A DNA stretch of 64,000 nucleotides, from positions 496,001 to 560,000 of the forward strand of contig JASANH010001333.1 of NCBI GenBank assembly GCA_030248295.1, given 5' to 3'. The translations under genes and the position numbers were made by a program. The DNA comes from Mesodorylaimus sp. YZB2_4 (taxonomy: Eukaryota > Nematoda > Enoplea > Dorylaimida > Dorylaimidae). Positions within the stretch are counted from its first letter, which is position 1. Every line of letters begins with the position of its first letter. Positions 48,010 to 57,899 of this stretch are shown one piece after another. A model generated the notes under the pieces. The model was given only the letters and a program-made list of their open reading frames with translations. It was not told the DNA's origin and did not search any database.

Positions 48010-48491
48010 TTACACAATACTGCGTATCACTGGTATCTTGCAGCAAATGTTTCTGTAACAGAACATGTCCACTGGACAGCCGCACGCAAAGCCATGCACG
48101 GCCGCATCTAAAAATAAGCTTATAACTAGTCTTATAACTCGTCTAGGCCCGCATTTGGTGCAGCAGGGGCCCTTTAAAGAGAATATGGTTCCAGCAAAAC
48201 AACTGACATTTGACTGGGTCAAAACTTGGATCTTCATGGTTTCATGAATCTTTTCGCTATCACGAGTCTGGGGACCTGGTTAAGCCAAGTCTAGCTCATC
48301 TGTCTTCACTTACAAGGGCAATATGACGATATCATCGGTATCAGAGTCGGCACTGCTGGCTTCCCAACAGGATCAACCTGCTGGCGTAAGTTTAGAGCCA
48401 TATCTTGATGAACTGGCCGAGCAGCAACTTGTAAGTACAGTACTGTATAGCTGGCTGAAAACAATAAATGCTTAAACAAGGTAAAATGCAT
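48010..48491 (-). CDS. Secreted six-cysteine cluster protein D (divergent)
   Basis: Two exons on the complement, 48314-48491 and 48010-48107, phase 1 join like its paralogues, about 91 aa. Signal peptide MHFTLFKHLLFSASYTVL. The linker is only about 35 residues. Module: SYCP|YAAVHGFACGCPVDMFCYRNICC. All six cysteines are kept with the last spacings unchanged (5 then 4 then adjacent), but the 20-residue loop between Cys2 and Cys3 is cut to one residue. The acceptor TTATTTTTAG and donor CCTT|GTAAGT are good. An oldest or fast-diverging member is possible. Confidence 0.7.
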
Positions 48492-48499
48492 TTCTAAAC

Positions 48500-49076
48500 T
48501 GAGCTTGAGCGTTAAACGATGGAGAAACACACACTAGCGCAGTTAAAACCAGAGCAGCCTTATAAACCTGATGTTTGATCCGTGAAACTAGTTGTCAGTG
48601 TCAGCCAACCAGTTTCGTAGAACTGGTCAGACAGCTCAGCACAGCTCCAACATCAGCTTCAACAGGATATTGGTCTGGTATTCAAATAACATGAGTAATA
48701 AGGTGTCGATCGTGTGTAAATTACACGTAATACGTTAGTACGCCAAAATTTTGAGCAGCTTAAATTTCGTAACCGGTTATTATAATGATGACTACCCATT
48801 GCATCATCTTTCGAAAACCCTCTGTCCATGGTTGACAAGCAACTTTTAGTCAACCCATAAACCAAATCAAAGGTTTTTGCTTTTTGAATTTTTGACATGC
48901 TTTTTGTAAAGTTAGATCCGTGGAAAATATGGACGACAAAGCTTTAATTAATTTTTGACCCCTCCTCCTCTAAATTTATGTGTGAATTCGATGCACCCAT
49001 TAGTGTAAGTGCTTTCTGGTAGAAACTCTATTTTTACAATATTATCGCGAAAAACGGTTTTTTCGAACGAGGGTTG
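48500..49076. other. Intergenic, nothing recognised
   Basis: AT-rich spacer between the cluster and the LINE 3' end, with no domain-bearing frame. Confidence 0.45.
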
Positions 49077-50960
49077 GGCGATATCATCATCATCATCATC
49101 ATCGTTTACTCCATACCCAAGCAAATACATGCTTTAGACGGGAGGAAGACACATAAAAAAATAATCAAAACTCATACGCGTGATAAAGTTACTAAATCCA
49201 CGAAAAGTCGACCGAGCGTAATCCCATGGTACAGAGTTCCATAAAACTGTTGCAGAAAACAACAAAACTTCGTTTGTAGGACTCGAAATTATGACTTGGA
49301 ATAACCAAATGATGCGGTTCACACAATCGCCTACTAGCACGACAGTCAGATTTGTGTAAAACGAGAATTCCCAAAATCATTAAGCCCATGGTAAAGCTTA
49401 TAAAATAAATCCAATTTTGCACGTTTACGCCGCTCATACATATAAAGTGGGCCAGCCTGCCTTTACCAAGGCGTCCTCGTAAGACATGGTAAAATTGTTA
49501 AGATACAATCGCACAGCAAACTTATTCGCCCTTTCAAGATGATCAATATCACATTTTTTGACAGGATCCCAAATAGCTGATCCATATTTTAAGACCGACC
49601 TAATACATGATTCATACACTCTACCAAAAACAGACGGAGGTGCATGCCTACCCAGCTTCCTTCTCAATACGCCAATCATTGTATTGCACTTACGAACTAA
49701 ATGAGATATGTGATCTGAGAAATCTAAATGACAGTCGAAAGTGATCCCAAGATATTTTACCTTCGCGAGGAACTCCACTCTTTGACCAAGGACCGTGATC
49801 TTGGGCGCCGAATCCAATTTTTGATGACCGTATCGGAATAAAATCGCTTGGAATTTTTCGACGCTGAAATCCGAACCGGAATCTCAAACCCATGTGCAAA
49901 TAAAATCGACCATTGATTGCATTGCTCTTTCAATATCTTGTGTTGATTCGACTGGAACAAATAAGGCTAAATCGTCTCTGTAGGCTTGAAGAAGGGCGTC
50001 TCGAAATCTTCACGGAAATTCTTCCAGCAGCGGGCCGATAAACGCTACGAATAATGTGGGACCCAAGATAGACCCGTGTGGGGCCCCACTGGTCACGGCC
50101 GAAACGTCCGATGAACAATTGTCAATTACAACCCGTTGCGATCGGCCAGTTAAATATGACGTAAGCCATCGTATGATCTTCACAGGTAAGCGATGATAAG
50201 TCGAAAGACGCTCAAGCAGGGTTGAATGCTGAACTTGATCGAAAGCTTTCTTACTGTCCAGAAATAAACCAAACACAAATTTATAATTCTTTGACACTTT
50301 TGTTTTCTCCGAATTAGGGGCGTCGTGGGCGTATTGCGTGGCAAGCAAGCGAGCACTATTAGCGCCCCGACGTCTACAAAAACCATGCTGTCGGGGCGAA
50401 AGGCGTAGTTTTCGGCGTAAAATATCCTCGACGTGACGCTCTAGTAGTTTTGAGAGTATGGAAAGAAGTGAAATTGGCCGGAAAGATTTCACTTTGTTCT
50501 TTTCTCCGGCCTTGGGAATCGGCACGACCTTGGCACATTTCCACACTTCAGGGAAGTGCTCTTCTTGAACCGAACGATTAAAAAGAAGCGTGAGTGCCGG
50601 AATGATCGAAGGGGCAATATTACGGATAATATGTGGCGAGAGACCATCCTCACCAGGGGCACTGCTCACCTTCATCTGATTGATTTGTCTTCGAACGAAG
50701 GCCTCACTGACCGAATAATCCATAAGATCATCAGGATCATCTGCGGGTGGATGAAATTTGATAGCACTAGCCGACGTAAAGTTAGTCGAAAAATATTGAT
50801 TCAAAGCATTTGCTTTTTCCGCTTTGCTGAGGAGAGGTCGATCAAAATCGTCGACCAGAACGGGCAATTTGAATATCAGCCATAACTCACTGATCTTTCG
50901 GTCTTGTACGATTAGCGACCAAATCAGCGTGCTCGAAATCAATGGAGGATCTAATGCCAA
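49077..50960 (-). mobile_element. Decayed non-LTR retrotransposon (LINE), 5'-truncated
   Basis: On the complement a 316-residue frame (50010-50960) shows reverse-transcriptase blocks: SAPGEDGLSPHIIRN, VVPIPKAGEKNKVKSFRPIS, LFLDSKKAFDQVQH and SGAPHGSILGPTLF. After a TGA the same frame continues with AYRDDLALFVP in place of the usual YADD, then VKYLGITFD (49434-49817) and RAKLDLFYKLYHGLND. Several stops and frameshifts show it is dead. The 3' end is GCTTGGGTATGGAGTAAA followed by a (GAT)n tail at 49079-49102. It is most like CR1/Jockey-type elements. The 5' end is cut near 50960. Confidence 0.9.
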
Positions 50961-51589
50961 ACGCGAAAAGTTTCTATTTCACACCAGCTTCGAGATATTG
51001 GGTGCCAAAGTAGAAGGTGCCCTCCAAGTTAACGTCATTCAGATCTCCGCTCCTTTGTAGTAAACCAGCTTGAAATACCGTGTGCCCGAACAATCTAGCT
51101 TTCAATGTGATCGCCCCCATCGTCAATACTTTTGCTTTACATTCGATTTCCAAATATGAGAAAAAAATGCAGGCAGCCGTAAGGTTTTCAGAAAAATCCA
51201 TTTTTTAAAATCTTTTTAAAACAAATCATGAAACTGAACAATTATTTTTGGATGGAGCATAACGATGGCATCGATTGGGTTTTCCGCTTGAAATTCGACT
51301 TAATCTCATAAGATTTAGGATTTAAGTGAATGATTCAGTTTTCCTTAAAAAAAATTTCGTATCTAGACATGAACGCTAAAATCTTCACTTTCCTCCATTC
51401 AGATGCCACATTTTTGCATTTAGACTCCAATAACCTTGTCAACCATGGTCGAAGTTGACGTATCCAATGATCGTAATTTGTTCAGGCCAAAAAAAAAGCT
51501 ATTTGCAAAATTGTGGGCCCTTCTGGCCAAACGGTCAGCAGTAATCAGCTTTAAAAATCCTGCGAGTTTTTAAGTCTTCTCGCTCTGTC

Positions 51590-51830
51590 AATGTTTTGTG
51601 GGAAAAACCCAAAACCAGGGTGTTGAACCACGAATCCCGAAGCCAGAAACCTAGAAACCCAAGAAGTTTTTCTCAATATTCTGTCCGCTCACCAAGCAAG
51701 AAATAAAAAAATTGGCAGGACCTCAGGCGCTGACCACTGCTGACCAGCTGGCCAGACGGGTTAATTATTTTGCTCCCACCATTTTTGCACCTTGAAACAA
51801 ATTACAATAGTCGATTATGTCAAGTTCAAC
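51590..51830 (+). repeat. Dispersed repeat, family D
   Basis: GGACCTCAGGCGCTGACCACTG and GACCAGCTGGCCAGACGGG match 63015-63055 (GGACTTCAGGTGCTGACCAC, GGTTGGCCAGACGCC) and, in part, 58605-58640. CTTGAAACAAATTACAATAG is also shared with about 63090-63105. Confidence 0.6.
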
Positions 51831-52019
51831 TCAGTAGTTGGCTAGGCTCCCTCAGATCAAGGAGATGACGCAGGAGCTGAGAAACCAGTGCAATATTATA
51901 AAGATGTGGCAATATCCCCCATTTTTGGACTCAAAACAGATTCTATTACATTTACGGCATTTTTAGGATGACAAAACATGCCACCAACTCGCGATCAACA
52001 GGATTCGATCCAGCAATTA

Positions 52020-52130
52020 GGCCGGAGTCGCACTTGTAGTCAGTAGTACCAAGTGCTCTATTTACTAGCTATCGATACCTAGTAAGTAGAGTACTTGGTA
52101 CCCGCACGGAGTACAAGTGTGACTCCGGCC
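52020..52130. mobile_element. Hairpin MITE-like element, about 110 bp
   Basis: GGCCGGAGTCGCACTTGTA at the left pairs with TACAAGTGTGACTCCGGCC at the right with one mismatch, and inward GTACCAAGTGCTCTATTTACTAG pairs with CTAGTAAGTAGAGTACTTGGTAC. There are no target duplication calls and no coding capacity. Confidence 0.75.
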
Positions 52131-52690
52131 TCATTACGTACCTGGTATCCCGAAAACCAGATGCTGATCGCACTGGAAGAGCTGCTCGGTAACGGCGCTA
52201 GTGCGAACGAGACTTTTTGGGTGATGCCAGGTAACCACCCAAGTATCCAAGCCTAAGAGCGACTGCGGCCTTAGCTGCCTTTCATTTTTTTGACATCTTC
52301 ACGAACAGACAAAAAATCACAAATCGTGATGCTTTGAAAACTGATTCTAAAAAGATTCAGTTGGCTAAGGGATTCAGCTTCTGCTTCAGTCACATGTGTC
52401 AACTAATTTATGACTAAGTACTTTCCTCGACTGTAGTCACAAAAACTGAGTATTTGTTAGCATCCAATATCGCCAAATCACTTTCAGTTCAGACGGCAAG
52501 CTATTTATCAACAAAGTCATGAATTCGCAAAATGACACAAACAAGGCTCAATTAAAATTACATAATTTTGATATTACCCTTTTTTGCCAATTCATCTGTT
52601 TCACGCACGAAACCAATTCCTGTTCGCACTTTTTCATTAAAACGCCAGAAATATTTATATTATGCATAAATTCCTGCAACTCGATTTTTA

Positions 52691-53854
52691 TCAGAGCACA
52701 GATATTCCACAAAAAAAAACAATTTGTGCGAACGTCATGACAGTGCCTCCGACAAAGAGTCCTAGAGTGCCGCCAACATTGTTCACTAACTCGGTGAAAG
52801 AGTACGAACTGACTTCTTCGACGGACAGCAGGCCACCGATGGGAATTGTGTCGAGGAGAAAGTAAATGGCGGTGATCGATGTGTTCACTAATCGCGAAGC
52901 AGTCACTGTTTTCTTGCGCGAATATCTCCTCAACGAAACATCTCCTCCCATTAATGTAGCTGAGAAAAAATCTTTCGAACAACTTCGACGGCATTCTTGA
53001 AAACATTCAGTTCTCGATTTTTCGGTTACATAATCTTTTACATCGTTTAATATTTTATTTAATGAATTGTTCCGAAGTAGCGAATCAAAATAATTGCAAA
53101 ATCTGCTGGGCGATGACTCAGTGGATGTGGGTGTCAGCCAATACGCTTGGCACTTGACTTTTTCTTGCAAAAACTGATTCGGACACTTTGCCATGCAAGA
53201 AAGCAGAAGTGAAATTATCTCCTTGTTTCCTTTCGAAGCAAGGACTGTCCGGTTTGCTCATCATTTTTATTCTTTGTCCGCTTACTTGTAGAAAACTGAT
53301 AGTCGAGGGGCGGATGACTTGTGGCCACGTGTACAACGCCGAGGCGTCCGGTCTCACGAGCAGAAGCCAATTGGGTGAAGCTTTAATGAGACCTTGAGTC
53401 AAGTCGGGAAAGTTGACCACAATTTCACTCGGTTGATTCAATACCCCAAATAGGCGTCGACTGGTAGCAGAGTAAACATGTAACACAACGCCATGGCTGG
53501 CACGATTACCTTTCGCATTTGTAGACCCTCAATGGCTAAATAAGACGGTTCTGTGGACGCGTACATATTTTCCAAGGAAGTTTCTGGTTTTAGATCGGGT
53601 CCAATAGCTTTGTAGTACGCTTCCAGATTTTGAAAATTATGTCTTTCGAAGACGTCGTAGAATTCGCGCATGGCATCAGCGATGACTTGGGGAGATAGTG
53701 AAATATTGATGGACTCGCCCCAATATCCCAGCGAGTAGGTGAGGGCATTCAAAGACATGTTCAGTGTAGTCGTGGCCTTCTCCACATCCACCCAGGCTTC
53801 GTTGCAGAGGACAATGGGTGGGTAGTCGAAAGTTGGCTGGTGATAGAGTTTGAC
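52691..53854 (-). pseudogene. DEG/ENaC-family sodium channel, incomplete and frameshifted
   Basis: On the complement, the GATATACTCAG acceptor at 53854 leads into VKLYHQPTFDYPPIVLCNEAW, the post-TM1 segment. Then come ALCYMFTLLPVDAY, EIVVNFPDLTQG, SKPDSPCFERK, a cysteine block (CPNQF, CFQECRRSC), TSITAIYFLL, NVGGTLGLFVG, and the second membrane helix to the TGA at 52691. The frame shifts -1 at a GGGG run near 53446 and back +1 near 53195, so the homology runs through all three pieces. The first transmembrane helix is not found upstream, where a SINE sits. Degenerin/ENaC/ASIC subunits form trimeric Na+ channels. Either a decayed gene or one with assembly indels. Confidence 0.8.
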
Positions 53855-54089
53855 CTGAGTATATCGTCAATTTGGGGCAGTGTACTGTAAACAGCGTGCA
53901 TGGGCAGAAGTATTGGAAGAAGTCGGACAGGATGTGGAATCCAAGTGAATTACTGTTGGAAATTGTGTTTTTATAGCTTAAACTGATGACAAATTGGAAT
54001 TCAAAAAAGCATGGCTCCTATCCTTCACTTCTCCATCATGAATATATGTTCATAGGGTGAATCGATAGGAGGCTGTTTGGAGACCAGCA

Positions 54090-54368
54090 CATACAGCAGC
54101 GTCCCTCCGTGCGTCTCCACTGAGAACACCTTCACGGCATCCTGGACGCAAACCGACTTCCTCGGACGATGACGGGTGGGCTGTTAACCCCGTCGGAGTT
54201 GGACAACCGAGACTTTCTCCTCGCTTGGCCCGTCTCTCCACTCGGAGCACCTCGGCGGTACTGGGTGAGTCACCCACGGCCTGGCGTGCAAGGTCAGCGA
54301 GGGTTTATGGTTCGAAAACCGACCTCCATCACCGGGGATCGAACCCGCAACGAGTCCAGCCACCCAGA
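54090..54368 (-). mobile_element. SINE family C copy
   Basis: On the complement it starts with a B-box-bearing GCGGGTTCGATCCCCGG, then GTGATGGAGGTCGGTTTTCG, AACCATAAACCCTCGCTG, and later CTCCGAGTGGAGAGACGGG. It is the best preserved family C copy in the window. It lies where the missing N-terminal exon of the DEG/ENaC gene would be expected. Confidence 0.7.
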
Positions 54369-54482
54369 TGTCCAAAATCATGGTTCAATTTTCTGTTTCA
54401 TCCAATACTAAAGTATATAGCCATGCATGTAATAAACAGACCAGTTTTGCTCTATTTGTGACCAGTTTTTCTCTATATCTAG

Positions 54483-54697
54483 GCAGAGCTGGGAAACGTG
54501 TTCGAGCCGCAGCGGATTCGGCTATCTTGGATCACATGCTTAAAGCGGGACATGACGCTGGCTGTGATGATTTTCGCATCATCGATCGTGCAAATTCTGA
54601 CAAACTTCTGAAGATCAGAGAAGCCATCCATATTTTGACCAAACGTCCTACTTTGAACCAGCAGAAGGACTTTGAAACACTCACGCTTTTGCAATAG
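54483..54697 (+). mobile_element. Retroelement fragment with a GIY-YIG-type C-terminal end
   Basis: A frame closed by TAG at 54697 reads SAILDHMLKAGHD, FRIIDRANSDKLLKIREAIHI and KRPTLNQQ. This order, an H-x3-H-like helix followed by I-D-R and R-x-A-I-H-I then LN, is what I know from the ends of Penelope-like and related GIY-YIG retroelement proteins. The reverse transcriptase part is absent, so it is a short relic. Confidence 0.5.
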
Positions 54698-54699
54698 GT

Positions 54700-55524
54700 T
54701 GTCGCTACCTGAAAATCAACATTGTGCGCGCTACCATAGGATTCTAGCTCATTGACGCGTTGATTGCCTTAAGTTTTAAATAATGTTTTATTTGAGTAAT
54801 TTAGTGGTCCTTTTGTTCCTTTAAAAACATGAGCGTGAAAATATTTTTTTATAAGCATAATCACTGTTTTGTCCACCCTTTAATTGGCACACCAAAATTT
54901 TTGCAACCTTTGTCAGCAAATGTCACAGAGCGAAACAATTTACAGCAAGTTTAGTTTCTTGAGGTAATTAAGAACAGCCTAGTGATTATCTTTCAGGTCA
55001 TACAATACATTAGGATTTAAAAATATCTTCTTCCCACTCGACTGCAATTGCCTTCGCGCATACGAACGCATGGTTTTCCTTGATTATATTTACCGAACGT
55101 TCAAACATTCCTCCCGTAGCTTAAAATGGGAGCAATCATTGTCTTTTCAAAAGCAACAATTATCATTGGCTTTCGACAATGAGGGCGATTTGACCAAGGC
55201 GAAAAGCCGCAAATTAATTTGCCAAGTCACAGTTTTTTGCGGCAGGTTTTTGGCTTTTAAATTTCCCGCGCGCGTCGCAATAGCAGTCTATAGCACGTTG
55301 ACCCTCCTCCTCATTGTACTGTGCGCATTTCTTACGAGACAATGAGCGTGCATATTTGTAAAAATTACAACATTTGAATGGAGCCACAGAAAGTATATGT
55401 CCATTTCCACTGTAAATTCAAAGAGGTATCTCAGAAAGAGATTCGAAATCGAATGACAGCGAAGACAAACCGAATACATGGCAAAGATTAGTCCCGCGAA
55501 ACACAGGTGCACACTGCGCCACAC
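54700..55524. other. Intergenic, no supported gene
   Basis: A 91-aa plus frame at 55070-55345 ends in a hydrophobic tail but has no homology, signal or splice context. I see nothing else here. Confidence 0.45.
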
Positions 55525-56928
55525 TCACTTTTTCAGAGTACTTTTCGCCTTTGACACCTTCCCAACCGTTTTCACTTTGGACACATCCAAGTTAATCGCC
55601 GCCCCTTTCGCATTTTTGCCCGTCGTTTTGGCAATTGGACTCGGCTCGTCTGCTTGCTTCTTGATGATACTTTCCACAGATTTTCTCCCGCCCAGGCGTC
55701 TGGCTTGTTGCTTTGCTTCCCAGCGGTTCTCCCGATAGATTAAGACGGCCACACCCAACAGCACTAGCAGTATCAAGGTGATTCCGAGCACAGTGATACC
55801 AGCTATGATTTGTTGCCTTTTTTGCTCTTTCTCGATAGCTTCCTGTTCTTCAGCGTAGCATTCCTCTAGTTGGAGACCGCTTATTGTGCAGTTTCGCCAT
55901 ACGTCTTCCAAAACTCCGTCGCAGCAGAGATACGGATGCTGCTGCGTGTTGGCCAAGCCAATCAATTCGAATCCGGACGACGACTTGCAGGTCGCGTTGC
56001 AAGGTATCTTAATGATCTGAAGCGCGGCTTCGTTGATGATGCACCTTTCGAGGCACCTTGAGGTGTCATTCGGCGAGGTTTCGTTACATGGCATTGTCGT
56101 CAATCGAAGATTGCAGAATTGCTCATATTTGGACACATTTGTCGACTTTTCCATGCAGTGCCAATATTTCTCGCACATATTGAGCTTGCAACTTCGGAAG
56201 TAGACCTGTTCATAGTGGCACTCGTCGTGGCTGTACATTTGGCATTGGCAAGTTTCTAGTAAGAACTTGACTTTTTTCGTAACTTCGCTGATCAGAATTT
56301 CCACGTAGCTAGCTGGATCTCGAGCACTAATGCGTGATGATGGATTTTCGTCGTAATCGCTGTAAATGCTGGCCACGTGTTCCCCTGGAACGGTAATGTT
56401 GTCGACAGCAACTACAATATGGCGATGCTCACTGTCCACTCGACTCTTGGTGTGATTTTCAGCCGCTTCGGACCAGTTGGACGAGTTAGTCATGAGCAGT
56501 TCGAAGCTGATACGCACAATTGGTCGTACGTGTCGAACATACTTTATTGGCACAGAGCGGATGACACTCGCCAAATTATCTTCTTCGATAGCTTTCTTAA
56601 TATTCTCGACATGTTCCTCGCTCTGAACTCGTAAAATCTTTGCCGTATTTTTCACTCGCCACGGGATCATTAGCGAACTGTAATTGAAATCAACGAAACT
56701 CCTCGTTTTGGAAAACAGTCCGCCAATAATAAGCTGGAAGTAACGCCCGGATGGCTCCCAATTGAAGGTTACGAAAATGTCCGCGCGAAACCCGCCAATC
56801 CAGTTTTCATGCCTCTCCATTCCAATCGTCGAGTTCGGTATCGACACTGGAGGATCTGACATTTCCGACATTGACCATATCGGGTTGATCAAAATGGCCA
56901 CGAAGATGAGGAAGCTCGAAAAGCGCAT
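55525..56928 (-). CDS. Single-pass type I membrane protein with cysteine-rich ectodomain, unknown family
   Basis: An intronless 467-codon frame from ATG 56928 to TGA at 55525. Signal peptide FSSFLIFVAILINPIWS. The ectodomain (about 20-370) has several N-x-S/T sites. Its first half is cysteine-free and looks beta-rich. The second half (about 225-365) has roughly 17 cysteines, including CQCQMYSHDECHYEQVYFRSC, CEKYWHC and CLERC. One transmembrane helix lies at 374-398 (AGITVLGITLILLVLLGVAVLIY). The 69-residue tail is very basic (KSVESIIKK, KVSKAKSTLKK). I recognise no family. The layout suggests a cell-surface receptor or adhesion protein. Confidence 0.7.
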   Translation of the reverse strand: MRFSSFLIFVAILINPIWSMSEMSDPPVSIPNSTIGMERHENWIGGFRADIFVTFNWEPSGRYFQLIIGGLFSKTRSFVDFNYSSLMIPWRVKNTAKILRVQSEEHVENIKKAIEEDNLASVIRSVPIKYVRHVRPIVRISFELLMTNSSNWSEAAENHTKSRVDSEHRHIVVAVDNITVPGEHVASIYSDYDENPSSRISARDPASYVEILISEVTKKVKFLLETCQCQMYSHDECHYEQVYFRSCKLNMCEKYWHCMEKSTNVSKYEQFCNLRLTTMPCNETSPNDTSRCLERCIINEAALQIIKIPCNATCKSSSGFELIGLANTQQHPYLCCDGVLEDVWRNCTISGLQLEECYAEEQEAIEKEQKRQQIIAGITVLGITLILLVLLGVAVLIYRENRWEAKQQARRLGGRKSVESIIKKQADEPSPIAKTTGKNAKGAAINLDVSKVKTVGKVSKAKSTLKK

Positions 56929-57662
56929 TTGTTTTGAGGAATGGAAACAATAGGCACAAAGCGACGAGCGCGAGCCTGAAGAGAACGCGACAAAATTTGG
57001 GAAGCAACTGAAGTAAATGGAAAGTAATCCAAATCAGGGCCCTTTGTCCGATTTACTTTACAATACCTTTTGTACTTAATGCATATCTATTTTTTTCGCT
57101 CATCATCACAAGCTTGCCTATACACCCATAGAAAGCTTGGCGGCAAATCGAAAGTGTAGGACTCATACGCGATCAAAACGTAATCTCTTCACACATCCGT
57201 TGTTGTCCGCATTTACTTTTTGCCAAATCCAATAAGAATTCGACAATCTTCTTTTGACATTGCGAATCCACCTTGCGAACGGTGATTTCGGCCACATTGC
57301 GAATCCAACACCGAATCCCATGCGAATCCACCCTCGTTTCAGTGTGTGGATCCATACGATTAGACGTGGATTCATGCGGACTCCACTGAGGATTCAGGGA
57401 AATTCATCAGAGACCCGTATGGACTCAGTGCGTGGTTCCATATGGTTTAGGGGCATAATTTACATGGTTCTGTATGGATCTGTGACGGAATTTGAAAATT
57501 CTAGATAATGGGCATTTATTTAGCAATGCACTCCTGAATTTCCCGCGGATCCCGCAATAAGCACTCTACATATAGCACGGATCCTTTTCGTAGTGCTGTG
57601 CGCATATTTGCTTTACAAACTTGCTCAGGACAGAAACATATCAATATTTGCTGAGTGGTAAT
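56929..57662. other. Intergenic, GGATCCA/GCGAATCCA-rich stretch
   Basis: Around 57250-57400 the words GCGAATCCA and GTGGATCCATACG recur, partly palindromic. A similar GTGGATCCA-rich stretch lies at 62710-62900. No gene is seen. Confidence 0.45.
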
Positions 57663-57899
57663 CAAGAAGAGCCCCAGTGGCTCAGTTGGTTGAGGCTTTT
57701 GTGCCGCATTGCTTGGGCCATCAACCTGACTGAGATGCCGCAGTTCTCTTCCGGCAGATTAGTACTGTAAGTCTGTCGGTGGCCTAGCGCACGTGGCTCT
57801 GGGCGACTCACCCCGTACCATCAAGTGGCGAACGCCAAACGAGTAAAGAATGAGGAAACTGGTTCCTAAGCACCTGTCGAGGAGATCCCTCCCTTCCTT

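Larger units (their letters stand above)
50961..52690. other. Intergenic, repeats, no supported gene
   Basis: It has a 75-aa minus frame (50974-51201) beside the LINE that is not clearly coding, a family D repeat at about 51590-51830, and a hairpin element at 52020-52130. The block CTTTGGCACCCAATATCTCG (complement, about 51000) resembles 41243-41290, so it is probably also repetitive. Confidence 0.5.

Noticed and set aside
48065-48237. Reading gene D's exon 2 as starting at the ATG at 48237
   Set aside because: The phase-1 acceptor at 48107 restores the CP-Y junction seen in all paralogues, whereas the longer frame has no signal peptide.
53246-53292. A tiny intron (GTAAGC..GACAG) in the DEG/ENaC gene
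   Set aside because: Removing it gives the wrong phase downstream, and the sequence within it encodes the conserved pre-cysteine segment SKPDSPC.
55070-55345. 91-aa plus frame with a hydrophobic C-terminus
   Set aside because: No homology, no splice or promoter support; hydrophobic tails arise easily in AT-rich DNA.
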